Positions 11,801 through 22,766 of a DNA stretch of 64,000 nt are shown piece by piece (position 1 is the stretch's first letter; every line of letters begins with the position of its first letter). The position numbers and the translations under genes are program-made. The stretch is from Plotosus lineatus (Eukaryota > Chordata > Actinopteri > Siluriformes > Plotosidae): assembly GCA_024760905.1 (NCBI GenBank), contig CM045733.1, positions 32,691,501-32,755,500 of the forward strand, in the 5' to 3' direction. Under the pieces are notes generated by a model. The model worked only from the letters and a program-made list of their open reading frames with translations. It was not told the DNA's origin and searched no databases.

Positions 11801-11842
<42 letters not shown>
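11801..11842. repeat. (GT)n microsatellite
   Basis: Interrupted GT array of about 40 bp. Confidence 0.95.
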
Positions 11843-11843
<1 letters not shown>

Positions 11844-11844
11844 A

Positions 11845-13030
11845 GAAGCAGATCTATGCGGGTCTGCACTAGAACAGCCTTTGGCAGAAGTTCATGCCCC
11901 AGCATGTTAGCGTCTAGGGGAGGAGATTATATCTAGCCTTTGGCTCAGTCATATATGTTGTCTAGTCTTGAACTCCATCATACCCCCACTCTCATGCAGA
12001 ATGACTTCACGGTAGACAATGTTATCATTTCCACCTTATACCATAAGCGTTCTGGGTTCATCCATCAGAATAAATGCGAGCCAGGAAGAAATATTGGGAG
12101 GGTGTGACTTCCATTAATAGAAGTATGGTCATGCAACCATAAAGCCATCTAACAGGCATACATGGCTTACTGAACGGTACTGTAGATTATTCTGGAGGTA
12201 AAAATGTAAAAGGTACGACGACTGCTGCTTCTACATCGCATTAAAGGTAGACGCATATGTTTCTCGGGCGAGTGGATAAATTTTCACCCATACAGTATTT
12301 TTAAATGAGACAGCTGGAGCAGTCACGGTAAGGTCGATGTGAGAGCTGTGCTTTCCTCAACAACAAAAAAGGCGCCACAAACTTCATCCACGGAGCGTCC
12401 ATGAAACCAGGATTACATAAGGAATCGTCTGAACTGCTGTTTTGGTTGACGGTTTGGCTGATTGGTTCAGTGATGACTGGTACACATGTCTGACCTGCTG
12501 CCCTTTTTCCACTTTGTGTCTATTTGTTTTTCACTTGAGGTCAGAGGTGAAATCACACAAACTACAACGAAATGGGAAACTACAGAAATGTGCTGTTCTG
12601 TTCTTGGTGGTGCAAAAGAAACTGAAGCGCAATGCATTGGAAAGAAGAAATGTAACGTTGCAGGAGAATAATAATTACATTAACAGTGATAAAAATAATC
12701 AACTTTTCCCAGCAAGAACCAGAGATTAAGATGTGATAACACAGACATCTATTTTATGCATGTATGTTTATTATCTTTATAACCTCAGCCATAATTCAAG
12801 ATGGACAGAAGGAAAGCTGACTTGGAACAAGTAAATGAGTCATTTGCAGTATGAGAGACTGAGACCCATCAGCAAGATATATGATGCAGCACATATGCAG
12901 AAGCATCATTTCTTGACTGAAAAATAAGAAACACAGAACTAATAAAGTGATCAGCTAATGAAGATGAACATGTGGAACCACCTTCTCTAAAGGTACATCG
13001 AGCAAAAGAAGGCAAACTGAGACAAAAGAA
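11845..13030. other. Intronic stretch next to exon 3, nothing recognised
   Basis: Unique-looking sequence at the exon 3-proximal end of intron 3. I see no repeat and no extra exon. Confidence 0.5.
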
Positions 13031-13040
13031 GCATACTCAC

Positions 13041-13115
13041 AGAATGAGGGCGCTGATGTTGCCAGAATACGGGCCAAAATCGGGAATCATCTCCAATTCG
13101 TTGTTGTTCAGCTTT
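13041..13115 (-). CDS. lrig3: lrig3 coding exon 3 (LRR)
   Basis: A 75-bp exon with acceptor tttgcaccacag (ending at 13116 on the plus strand) and donor gtgagtatgc (13031-13040). It completes the I codon from exon 2 and reads KLNNNELEMIPDFGPY, then SGNISALI plus CT. LNNNELExIPxxGPxSxNI is the signature of the second repeat of LRIG3-type proteins. Multiples of about 72-75 bp, one repeat per exon, are normal for this family. Intron 2 (13116-13195) is only 80 bp. Confidence 0.9.
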
Positions 13116-13195
13116 CTGTGGTGCAAACACAGATGTGGTCAGCACAAAGAAGCGACAGTAAACACACACTTTTGTTCGGTGGAGAGTGTACTTAC

Positions 13196-13267
13196 ATTTC
13201 TGTAAGGCGGTGCGGTCGGGTAAACAGTGCTTCAGGAAGTGTTCGTAATTTGTTATGGCTCAGGTCC
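13196..13267 (-). CDS. lrig3: lrig3 coding exon 2 (first LRR)
   Basis: A 72-bp exon, exactly one repeat long, with acceptor tctttcttcacag and donor gtaagtacac. The GT from exon 1 plus the first G makes V, then DLSHNKLRTLPEALF and TRPHRLTE, ending AT. DLSHNxL is the conserved start of LRIG repeat 1. The join to exon 3 restores I-K-L-N-N-N-E-L. Intron 1 to its right is about 13.2 kb. Confidence 0.9.
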
Positions 13268-13630
13268 CTGTGAAGAAAGACATTCATCAGAGGCGGGTAT
13301 GCATCACAGCATGAAGTCTTTCATCACACACTGGCCACGTTAACTCGGTGCTCAAATGCACAAAAGGGAATTTTTGCAGTGCTTACGCAAATGTGGTTTA
13401 AATAGTGTTGCAGATAAACTACACAAGGCACCAAATCCAGTCTGATGACTTTAACAAGCCACCGCACTACTCCAGCAGGAAACCTTGATATTCTTTATGG
13501 GTACTGGGGTCAAACAATGAAAAAGCGCTTCAGGTCCTTCTGCGTAATCTTTTCCAGGATATACTACATGCAAATGGTACAATATGATTTGTTCGCTATC
13601 CTGGGATAATTACCAATTATTAGCTGAAGG

Positions 13631-14484
13631 CAGTGGTGGTCCATCAGAGCTCGCAAAGTCTTCCCTGTGGCTTAAACACTATCAGAAGTACTGACCTGCA
13701 CTTACAATTTGAATTCTAATATTTGCTCTATTAAATTCTATTACATTTGTTCACTACAGTCTACTCTCTTCATTTTTGTAATGCGTCTCGTGGTTGTACT
13801 GCTTCCAGTGTGTATGTAATTATTATTTTTTTGTCCAATCAGATTTCAGCTTCTAAGCATTGCCATGTCAATGTAATCTGCCCAGGGCCTTCAGAATCAG
13901 TAGCAGTGGCTGATGTCACTTCAACCATATTAGCAATGGGCTGTTTCTTTATCCAATCAGATTTCAGATTTGCCTCACAGGGCCAGCTATCCCACAATAA
14001 CGTCAGCATTTTTTCGTCCTCTGATTGGTTTGTCAGAGCAAAACTAGCTGAATAGTCTGTAGTGATCGGCACATAATATATTTAAGTTTGAATTTTTTAT
14101 GCACACAATGGCTGACGGAGGAGGAGAAATTAACTTGGCGTCAGACATTCTTAAAAATCAATTTTCAAAGCGGACTTTCTCAGAAAAGCTAGACTTCGTA
14201 CAGAGAGGTTGAGGAGGTAAGGTTTAAGCACGTTCCAACTGGCCAAGCACCCAATTTACCGGCAGCTTCCACCGATAAAGTTATATAACGTTCAGAGTTA
14301 CTAGCAGAAATTCGTAAGCCGTCGCCCTCTCTCTCTCTGCAATGCCAAGTCTTGTCATATTGCACTTTCGTATATTATAGATGGCCTGTATAATTGCAAT
14401 GCGATAGTGGAGGTATTAAGAGGTGGATTAAGTCCGTTAAATCCCCACTGAAGGCCCGCGTCTTAAATGCACGGCCCACTACTG
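13631..14484 (+). mobile_element. W: hAT element, ZMYM1-type, internally deleted
   Basis: Ends CAGTGGTGGTCCATC and, on the minus strand, CAGTAGTGGGCCGTG. A perfect 8-bp target duplication GCTGAAGG lies at 13623-13630 and 14485-14492. At 854 bp it can hold only a fragment of a transposase. A second, partial copy of the same family is at 35655-35791 plus 37266-37322. Located in lrig3 intron 1. Confidence 0.88.
14108..14212 (+). pseudogene. N-terminal remnant of hAT transposase (ZMYM1-like)
   Basis: ATG opens 34 codons: MADGGGEINL, then DILKNQFSKRTFSEKLDFVQ, ending at a stop at 14210-14212. The pattern 'D-I/L-x-x-x-F-S-x-R-T-F-x-E-K-L' is the start of ZMYM1-type hAT transposases found throughout fish genomes. 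The DDE core and dimerisation domain are gone. Non-functional. Confidence 0.7.
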
Positions 14485-14499
14485 GCTGAAGGTAAAGGA

Positions 14500-15060
14500 G
14501 AAGCCTGAGGTGAAGAATTGTTACACATATGAAAATAAAAGCTAATAAAAGCCCATTTTTATGTGCTGATCTGAGAGTAGGTACCCTAAGGGTTGCCGTT
14601 GCAGATGTGTGCAAGTGCTGGCCAGCACTGATAAGAGTGCACTTTCCTTAAATTATTGTAAACACAGTAACTGTAGTATTAAATTTATTTTCTGCAAAAG
14701 CAAAATTTATGTCCATGTTTCATGTGCATAAGTGGTATACTTAAAGAATCATTAGAAACAGGCTGTACCCATCTTCTGACAGCACGCTGGTCCAACTGCA
14801 GACTTTTTTTTAGCCTGCACCCAATTTACAATACCAATTTCTTCTTTTTAAAGCAATGTTCAAATATCAACATCAATATCAGACAGGACGAAAACATATT
14901 TCTTGACTGTTCCAGACTCATGACATTGTACTTGAGAAATCCTCCAAGCCATGGTCATGGCTCTGTTCTACATATGCAAGAAATTTCAACACAGCATAAA
15001 AAACAGCTGAAGATTGAATCAACCTTATTTTCGAAATACTGTATTTAAATTGAAAAAGAA
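14500..15060. other. Intronic stretch, nothing recognised
   Basis: Between the W element and T copy b. No supported feature. Confidence 0.45.
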
Positions 15061-15073
15061 AGACTAGTAAATG

Positions 15074-15076
<3 letters not shown>

Positions 15077-15110
<34 letters not shown>

Positions 15111-15124
15111 TACACACACACACA
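15077..15124. repeat. (TA)n(CA)n microsatellite
   Basis: Runs directly into the 5' end of T copy b. Confidence 0.9.
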
Positions 15125-15654
15125 CAGGGATCCCTCGCTAGTTCGCGCTACAGTTCATCATGTTTTTTTTTTGTTGTTTTTTTTTTTTAAATATGCATCG
15201 AATTAAAAAATATGGAACATAAGGAAGAATAGGGGAAAAAGTTAATGAAATGCCGCAAAAACAAGGCCAATTACGCAAAAAAAAAAACCAACCCAAAACA
15301 CTCCATCAAAACTGCTTACATTTTTAATTAATTTGCGCATCTGAGTGTGTGTGTATTTATATTTTATTTAGATCTTATGAATTATTTTTTAAATGTTTAA
15401 TTGTTGTTCTAAGCATTTATAGCAACGAATACGCATTTATTGACATTATATACACATATACATGTACGCCTACGTGAGTCCTCCCCCTTTGTTGTTTGTT
15501 GACCCAACTTCGCAAAATTCGGTGGTTGCAGTCGGATCTCATCCCAATTAACCGTGGGAAGTGACTTTTGATTGAAACATTTTATTCATTGAAGAAATGG
15601 ATTGGGCACAAGTTATAGAACCTAGTGAAGCCCTCTCCGCTAAGTGAGGAATCC

Positions 15655-15657
<3 letters not shown>
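15125..15657 (+). mobile_element. T transposon copy b
   Basis: Starts CAGGGATCCCTCGCT and ends AGTGAGGAATCCCTG. It contains the family landmarks 'ggccaattacgcaaaa' and 'cccaattaaccgtggg'. About 85 bp near 15566-15640 are absent from other copies. Both ends abut dinucleotide arrays, so the TA target site is blurred. Confidence 0.75.
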
Positions 15658-15713
<56 letters not shown>

Positions 15714-15715
15714 TA
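15658..15715. repeat. (GT)n(AT)n(AC)n compound microsatellite
   Basis: Symmetrical compound array immediately after T copy b, itself self-complementary. Confidence 0.95.
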
Positions 15716-15719
15716 CATA

Positions 15720-16915
15720 TGCATAGTACAGAAAAACATAGCAGCGTAACCGTTAGAACTGAGACTCTTCCCCGAGTGTTGCTCAATAGCTACTCACTCA
15801 TCATAGCCTACATACATACTGCAACAAGAATCCTTGCATTCTGTTAATTTATTTAAAATCACAATGCTATTTGATACTGCTGAAAAAGTTATTGCTGCCT
15901 TGGGTTTCTTCCCAGGATTAAAACCACAAAACGTTCCCTTACAGCAATCCTTAATTCTAAAACTTTGCAGAATTTCAGTCAAAACCATCAGCAGGCAGGA
16001 AATATGCAAAAGGAAATGTCTTGTGGTATAATCAAAGCACTTGACTGTGGGGTTTTGAACTTCTTCAGTCAACAGTATGAATATTATCATTTTAATTCTG
16101 AAACTTATTGGTGCATGCAGCATTCTACTGTTTCTTGAAAAACCCATCCAACTAATGGGATTAATATTTCCTCAGAATAAAGCACAGTTATTCAGGCTGA
16201 TCTGGAACCCTTTAGACCTCTGAGACCCTCGAGAGATTCAAGCTTTTGCTATAGTAAGGACGACCTGAAAACGGGCTTTGAGGAGGTCTAGTAAGACGAC
16301 AAAGCAAGAAGGAATCTGTGCTCGATAAAACTGGTGCTGGGTTTTCCTGATGTTGCGCTCAATCTCCACTGCCCTGCCATCTGGTCTCAATCAGCACATG
16401 CACAAAGCAGGGGGGAAAAGTAACAACTCCTAATCCCTTCGCAATACAGCGAGAAAGAGGACTGCCTTCAATTTCCATAGTCATAAGGTGGTGTTCTCCC
16501 CCCACCACCATTCTGAAGCAAGGTTTGTGTGTGTGTGTGTTTCATAAAAGAGAAATTCCTGAGTAATACACACGCAGCAGCCTTGCATTCCATCCCTCTA
16601 CTGCTCATTTATACCGTTTACAAGTTTTGTACACTGGAGACTGTTCGGACTGAGTGATAAAGTAGATAGCATGGTGTGTTTATCACAGCTGCATCTCCTC
16701 TGTAAATCCATGTCCTATGTGGATCAGATAAGGATGCTGTTGTGTGTACACTTCCACTTTGAACCAGGCCACTAGATGTTGCTGTGAAGTGTGAAAAAAC
16801 TCAGACATCGCCGCCACCCTCTTGTTATAATGAGAAAAACATGGCAGGTCTGTGGAATAATCAGAGATTAGTGGGTCACTGAAAGGTAAATGCTGGAACC
16901 CCCCCCTTTTTTTTT
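15720..16915. other. Intronic stretch, nothing recognised
   Basis: A short GT run near 16525-16542; otherwise no supported feature before the Tc1 element. Confidence 0.45.
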
Positions 16916-16928
16916 TTCTCACTTCCCT

Positions 16929-17786
16929 CCATAATTATTAGCACCCTTGGTTAAGATGTGCGACCCGAGTCCTCTCCTCTGCACTCTGCTCTTCAGCTCA
17001 CTCCACAGGTTTTCAATGGGGCTGAGGACTGGGGTCTGAGATGGCCATAGGAGAAGCTTGATTCTGTGCCTGGTGAACCATTTCTGTGTAGATGTGGCCA
17101 CATGTTTAGGGTCATTATCTTGTTGAAAGAGCCAGTGACAACCCATCTTCAGCTTTCAGGCAGAGGACACCAGGACATTTTAAAATAAAAATCTGGTTTC
17201 AAAATTGGTCTCTGCCCAAAAGCTGACGATTCTCTTCTTAATCTTCCAGAGACACAGGCCCACAGCATCCCCAATCCTCCCCACAGTTCAAAGTGTTCAC
17301 TCCCAAAAAGCTCCACCTTGGTTTCATCCGACCAAAGCACACGGTTCCAGTTGAAGTCCCAGTACTGCCTAGTGAAGTCCAGGCATTTGTGTTTATGATT
17401 GTGATTGAGAAATGTTTTTTTTCCGTGCATGCCTCCCAAACAGCTTGCTGACATGTAGATGGCGTCTGATGGTTGTTGTTTGAGTGACTTTGTGACCCCA
17501 ACGTGCTGCCATTTGTTGCAATTCTTTAACAGTGAGCTTTGGAAAAATTTTTTAATTTCTCTTACCAGCCTCTTCACTGTACGTGGTGGGAAAATAACCT
17601 CATGTCCTCATCCAGGCTCGTTTACGTACCACTGTTCCAGTTGAATTAAAACTTCTTAAAGATCCCTCTGACAGTAGATATGGGCAGGTGCAGGTGAGCA
17701 GCTATTTTCTTGCTGCCACTGCCTGACTTGTGAAGGTCAACACACATTTGCATTATTTGAATAGTGTGTTCCTTTGTCCTACTCAT
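16929..17786 (-). pseudogene. Tc1-like transposase pseudogene
   Basis: From the ATG at 17786 the N-terminus reads MSRTKEHTIQIMQ with the helix-turn-helix segment SKKIAAHLHLPISTVRGIFK, then stops. In shifted frames follow VLWSDETKVELFG (first catalytic Asp), [10 protein letters not shown] (second Asp) and [14 protein letters not shown] (final acidic residue). So the DDE triad is still legible, but at least two stops or frameshifts (after the HTH and around 17147) abolish function. Typical intact length is about 340 residues. The terminal inverted repeats are shared with the outer element. Confidence 0.85.
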
Positions 17787-17978
17787 GTTGAAAAGAGGAT
17801 GAGAAAAATGGACTCTTGTCACATCATATTTATACTCCAGGGAAACAGGAAATGATGAATTCCTAATTAAATGTTCTTAGGTACTCTGATCCTCTTTATA
17901 AACTACTGTAGAAATGTCAGAAGTACACAGGGATCCCTCGCTACTTCGCGCTTCAATTAATCGAGTGTTAAAAAAAAA

Positions 17979-17982
<4 letters not shown>

Positions 17983-18068
<86 letters not shown>
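17983..18068. repeat. (TA)n microsatellite inside T copy c
   Basis: About 40 TA units. Confidence 0.97.
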
Positions 18069-18073
<5 letters not shown>

Positions 18074-18090
18074 TATTAATCGAATTTAAA

Positions 18091-18797
18091 AAATGAGTGG
18101 TGGTCTAGTGGTATAGGGCGATGGATCGCTGATCCAAAGGTTTGGGGTTCGAGTCCCACTCTCCACAAGGTTGTCACTGTCCCCCCCAGTGCAGCTAACT
18201 GGGTTATCAAAGGCGGGCCATGTCTTTCACTGTCTATGGCAGGGATCACCAACGTGGTGCCCGTGGGCACCAGGTAGCCCGCAAGGACAATATAAGTTGC
18301 CCGCGGACCTGTTCACTGCTATTTTTAGGACAGGCCCATTTTTAGGACAGCGCCACTCTCCATTGAGCTGCATATAATTTTTTTGAATATATTTTTAAAT
18401 CAAGTCAATATCTTCACATAGATGAATATCATTAATTATTAATAATAACATCTAATTAAATCTAATTAAATGTAAATTGAGCAAATTTGTAATTTCAGAG
18501 GTGTGTATCGACCTAGTAGCCCTTCGCATTAATTGGTACCCATGAAGTAGCTCTCAGTTTCAAAAAGGTTGGTGACCCCTGGTCTATGGTGAGAGGCATG
18601 TAAAAGAACCATTGCTGACTTTTGTAAAGAGTAGCTGCAAAGTCGTCAGCGTGTTTCTGTCCCTTGCTAAAAAGGATTATGGCAGGAAGGGCATCTGATG
18701 TAAAAACCTCTGCCAAATCAAACGTGCGAATCAGATGATTCGCTGTGGCGACTCCCGAGTAGAAGGGAAAAAGCCGAAAAGGAAGACAGACAGAAGG
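18091..18797 (+). repeat. SINE-G copy 3, RTE-type tail, interrupted
   Basis: Head with TGGTCTAGTGG and B box GGTTCGAGTCC; split at 18239/18590 by a hAT microtransposon. The tail carries CAGGAAGGGCATCTGATG and GATGATTCGCTGTGGCGAC. A faint GAATTTAA/GAATTAA repeat flanks it. Inserted in T copy c. Confidence 0.85.
18240..18581. mobile_element. hAT microtransposon, copy 2 (342 bp)
   Basis: Same ends as copy 1, and identical to it over all 342 positions by eye. The 8-bp duplication GTCTATGG is at 18232-18239 and 18582-18589. It lies in the body of a SINE-G, at a different site from copy 1. Confidence 0.93.
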
Positions 18798-19021
18798 GAA
18801 TTAAGGAAGAACAGGGGAAAAGTTATGGAAAATGTCACAAAAACAGGGTCAAGTATGCAAAAACTAAAACACAAAACAAAAAACCAACCCAAAATCTTAC
18901 ATCAAAACTGGATACATTGTTGCATCTGTGTGTGCAAGCGCATTTGCATGTGTACGTGTGCACGCATCTGTATGTATGTCATCATCGTCTTCTCATACAA
19001 TACTATCTGTACGTGTGTGTA

Positions 19022-19170
19022 CATTCGCTCCCCAGCTTACGAACGAGTTAGATTCAGGACGGCTGTTCGTTAGATGAATTTGTAAGTCATTACAGGGCAT
19101 TCTTTAGAGGGGAACTTGTGTTTAAACCTTGTATAAGTAACCTATACGAGTTTGTACTGGATGCGATCGC

Positions 19171-19208
<38 letters not shown>

Positions 19209-19615
19209 ATATATCATTTGTACATTATCAATATGTCTCGTGTTTAAACTCCTGTTTCCTCTCAAGCACAGCACAGTGGATCTGATCAGATTTACAGAGT
19301 TTCACTCTTATCCAGGTCATTATAATTCTGGAGTCAGTTTGTTTCTTGTTTGAAACTTTTGGAGTTCAGAAATGTATCGTTCTGCTTCTCTTCCCCTACC
19401 TGTAAAGCATGTATCAGCCACGCCCCTCTGCTGGAGCCTAGTATTAAGTGTACCTCAGGATAATGTTTAATCTTAGTTCATATTTATATTTATGATATAT
19501 CTTGCTATAGATTTTATTCAATTTCTATTTCTACTTGTTTTTCAACTTCATTTCACTTTCGACCTCGGTCTCTGGATGTTTGCAAAACGAATGTTGGTAA
19601 GTTGGGGAGCATTTG
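19022..19615. mobile_element. TA-target microelement X (594 bp)
   Basis: Inverted ends CATTCGCTCCCCAGCTTACG and CAAATGCTCCCCAACTTACC (minus strand) share the core GCTCCCCArCTTAC. TA lies immediately outside both (19020-19021 and 19616-19617), and the T sequence resumes in register on either side. A (TC)n array lies at 19171-19208. No coding frame. Tc1/mariner-type by target site. Confidence 0.8.
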
Positions 19616-19708
19616 TATTTATATTTTATTTATATCTTATGTTATTTATTAATGTTTAATTGTTATTATAAGCATTTATACATTGAATATGTATTTACTG
19701 ATATTATA

Positions 19709-21403
19709 CAGTAGGCCCTTGACTATTCGCGGTTTTGCACCCACAGTTTGAGTATTTGCTGACTGCCGAGCAACCGGCACATGATTCAAATTCAGCCAAT
19801 GGCTGTCCTCCTTTCTCCTGATTGGTTGAGCTCATGTCGCACCCCTTTTTCCTCATTCGTGCACAGGTTGTCAATGAGCCTCTTTTTGTGTGTTTTAATT
19901 ACCAGTTAATCTCTATGATACCACTCAAACGCTATGCACCTTCTCTGGCTAAGCGATAGAAAACGCTGGATGTCTCTTCTGAAGAAATGAGACTTTCTCC
20001 TGAGAAACGACGGTTTTCTCTGAACTGTTGTATTAAAATCTTTTTCAATTAATATTCCAGTACAGTACCTAAGTTCATGTTTTTGCATGAGATTTTATGT
20101 TCTGTAGCATGTTTAACAAATGATACCAAAAGAATAAACTTTATTACAGTACTCTTCATGTCCTTTTACATTGAACTTGGAGTGGCGTCTCCATGATGGC
20201 GCTGCCCAGAGGGCGACGTCGCAGAGTCAAATTGTTTCTTTGTTTGTTTTAATTTGTTTTATTTGTTGTTTTGTTTGTTCATGTTTTGCTCCATGCTTGT
20301 CTATGACCGGTCGACTCAACTACAGCTATAATATCGGCGTTTCCTCGGGCGTGTATATAACTAAGCACGCTCAACTGGACTTGTTAGCCGGGATGCTAAC
20401 ATGCTAATATGCTATGGTAGGCAGCTCAATGCGAGCCGCATCCCAGCTGACAAGAAGCCCAGGCCTGAAGGGGCCGAACAACGACTCCGGTGCTTGAGAT
20501 TGCAGGGAATGAAGGCTGTGTAGCCGGCTGGTGCAATCGCCTCATCGGGTGTACTCTCCTCGAGCCTTGTTTCACAGAAACACAGCAGATCCTCTGCACT
20601 GCAATCTGAGCATGAAGCTCATTCATCTTGTTTCACAGGGACTGAACATTTTCAAGTAGTATGGCTGGAAGTGCTAACCAAGCCTCTGAGAACTCCGCCT
20701 GGGCTTAGCCAGTAACTGCTAGCTAACCGCTAACATGGAGCTCCCATAGCATATAAGCTCAAGATAGAAGTTGTTGCGTGCTTAGTTGGCCGAAGCTGAA
20801 GCTGCTCATAGCTGTAGTAGGGTCGACCGATCATAGTGCAAAACATGAACAAACAAATAAAACAAATTAAAACGAACAAAGAAACAATTTGACTCTGAGC
20901 ACTCCACGATGTTGCCCTCTAGGCAGCGCCATCTTGGACACGTCACTCCAAGTTCAATGTAAAAGGACATGAAGCATAATAAAGTTTATCCTTTTGGTAT
21001 CATTTGTTAAACATGCTACAGAACATAAAATCTCACGCACAAACATTCTAAGAATTAACTTAGGTACTGTACTGGAATAATAATTGCAAAATACTTTAAA
21101 ATGAGTGCTTTACAACCGTATATGGCTGTATAATGTTTATATTTTATCATCAATAAAAATAAGAGTAAAAATTGAAAAGTTTTTCTTAATCATTACTATA
21201 TTAATGAGTAAGACTGTCTATATAATGTGTTTAAGAAGCATATTTTAGCGCATGTAATAGATACATAGTATTTTACTTCAGGCTGCTCATTCGCGCATGT
21301 GACGTGATACATGGGGTTTTACTTCCGGGTACAGAACTCGCGGATTATCTCGATTCGTGGGAGGGCTCAGAACCGAACCCCCGCGAATGTCGAGGGCCTA
21401 CTG
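19709..21403. mobile_element. Tigger/pogo-like element Y (about 1.7 kb)
   Basis: Ends CAGTAGGCCCTTGACTATTC and CAGTAGGCCCTCGACATTCG (minus strand). The subterminal GGGTTCGGTTCTGAG resembles Tigger termini. TA precedes the left end; the right site is degraded to TT. The interior includes a long imperfect inverted repeat (about 20046-20375 against 20770-21085) around a LINE fragment, so Y may itself carry a further insertion. No intact transposase. Confidence 0.7.
20420..20640 (-). pseudogene. LINE endonuclease fragment (L2/CR1-like)
   Basis: Minus-strand frames read NKMNELHAQI, then ETRLEESTPDEAIAPAGYTA. The latter resembles the TETWLxExTPDxxI block of the apurinic endonuclease of L2/CR1-type LINEs (the catalytic Glu is in the TET motif). 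It is frameshifted and short. It occupies the loop of the inverted repeat in Y. Confidence 0.5.
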
Positions 21404-21414
21404 TTTAAATATAT

Positions 21415-21772
21415 GGGGCAGTGGTGGTCTAGTGGATAGGGCGCAGGATTGTTGATCCTAAGGTGGTGGTGGGGGGGGGGGGGGGGTTCGAGTCCCCACA
21501 GGGTTGTCACTGTCCCCCCCAGTGCAGCTAACTGAGGTTATCAAAGGCGGGCCATATCTCTCACTGTCTGGTGAGAGGCATGTAAAAAGAACCATTGTTG
21601 ACTTTCGTAAAGAGTAGGCTGCAAAGCTGTCAGCATGTTTCTGTCCCTAGCGAAAGGGTTGTGACAGGAAGGGCACCCGACGTAAAAACCTATGCCAAAT
21701 CAAATGTGTGAATCAGATGATTCGCTGTGGCGATTCCCGAGAAAGGGAAAAAGCCGAAAGGAAAAGAAGAAG
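21415..21772 (+). repeat. SINE-G copy 4, RTE-type tail
   Basis: Starts GGGGCAGTGGTGGTCTAGTGG. A run of about 16 G sits in the B-box region (21471-21486), followed by GTTCGAGTCC. It ends GCCGAAAGGAAAAGAAGAAG, the closest match here to the RTE LINE terminus. Inserted in T copy c next to Y. Confidence 0.85.
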
Positions 21773-22059
21773 ATACGTATATGTCAGTCGGAGGGGTGGG
21801 GTGATCCTAATTTGCAGATTTCGATGGTCGCGTGGGGATCTCGGTCCCAATTAACTGCGGAAGGTGAGGGATCCCTGTACTTTGATTATATTAATTTCCG
21901 AGCTGCTATTAGGGCTGCTCATAACTGAGGAACAGGTGATTATTGGGGGGGGAGTCTTGGTCAGGGAATTTTTTTCCCCTTTGAAATTCAACTCAAGTGA
22001 ATTTTGTTTTTGATCATATCTTAACCAGGGGTGCCAATAATTATAGAGGGCAGTGCACA

Positions 22060-22750
22060 ATCACAAATATTTGTTTGTATAAACTAGGAATAGGAAACCA
22101 ATTGACTGTTCACTTACAAAATTCTTCAAATGGCTTTTTTCATTCTCACAAGTGTGGTTCCTTTAAGATTGTTTGGATTTAAAGTGGTTCATGTGCAGTG
22201 TAAAATTTTCCCTCTAAACATTAAAAAAAAAACAGAAAAACAAACAAATGTTTTTTTCTTTGGTTATTCTGTTAATTCTGAAATGAGCAGATTTGTGTAA
22301 TAATGTTAAAATGTCAGCAATACAAAAAAGATATAAAACAGAAATTGGCTCGCCAAAACTGGTCTCGACTTGAGATACAACACACTAAAGGACAGAAACT
22401 TGAACTAAAGTGTTGATGATAAATTCTTCATGTGTGACTCAGATGTGTGATTTATTTCCCCAAAGACATGATTTTGTTTCCAACTTTCACTACACATGTA
22501 AAAACCAGATCTCAAACAACAGACGTGCTTCTTGTCTTTCCATAGAATATTATCCTACAGTCACCTTTATGTTTTTCACAGTGGATAAAAGTTCTCTAAA
22601 CAAAAGCAACTGTTGCTATCATAACGTAAACACTCAGACATTTTTTAAATCATTCCATGTGTACTTTTTTTTTTAATCTACTGTGGTAGATCAAGGGAAA
22701 CAATAAAACTTAACACCTCATTTGTCTAAATTATTCAAAGAATAACTGAG
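22060..22750. other. Intronic stretch, nothing recognised
   Basis: No supported feature in this part of lrig3 intron 1. Confidence 0.45.
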
Positions 22751-22766
22751 ATATAGATGATAACAG

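Larger units (their letters stand above)
17928..21877 (+). mobile_element. T transposon copy c, carrying four first-level insertions
   Basis: Starts CAGGGATCCCTCGCTACTTC at 17928 and ends GGTGAGGGATCCCTG at 21877 with TA following. Its own sequence is spread over 17928-18090, 18798-19021, 19616-19708, short residues around 21404-21414, and 21773-21877. Between them sit a SINE-G, a TA microelement, a Tigger-like element and another SINE-G. A (TA)n array occupies 17983-18068. Confidence 0.85.
16921..22055 (-). mobile_element. Tc1-like transposon split by 3.95 kb of nested insertions
   Basis: Left end near 16926 reads CCTCCATAATTATTAGCACC; the right end reverse complement reads CCTCTATAATTATTGGCACC, and both continue into CTTGGTTAAGAT or CCTGGTTAAGAT. 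The transposase reads right to left from 17786. Its 5' untranslated side is cut at 17927 by T copy c, and the remaining end resumes at 21878. The element proper is about 1.2 kb. The exact outer TA target sites are unclear. Confidence 0.85.

Noticed and set aside
17149..17577. Possible active Tc1 transposase
   Set aside because: The DDE motifs are legible but lie in different frames with internal stops.
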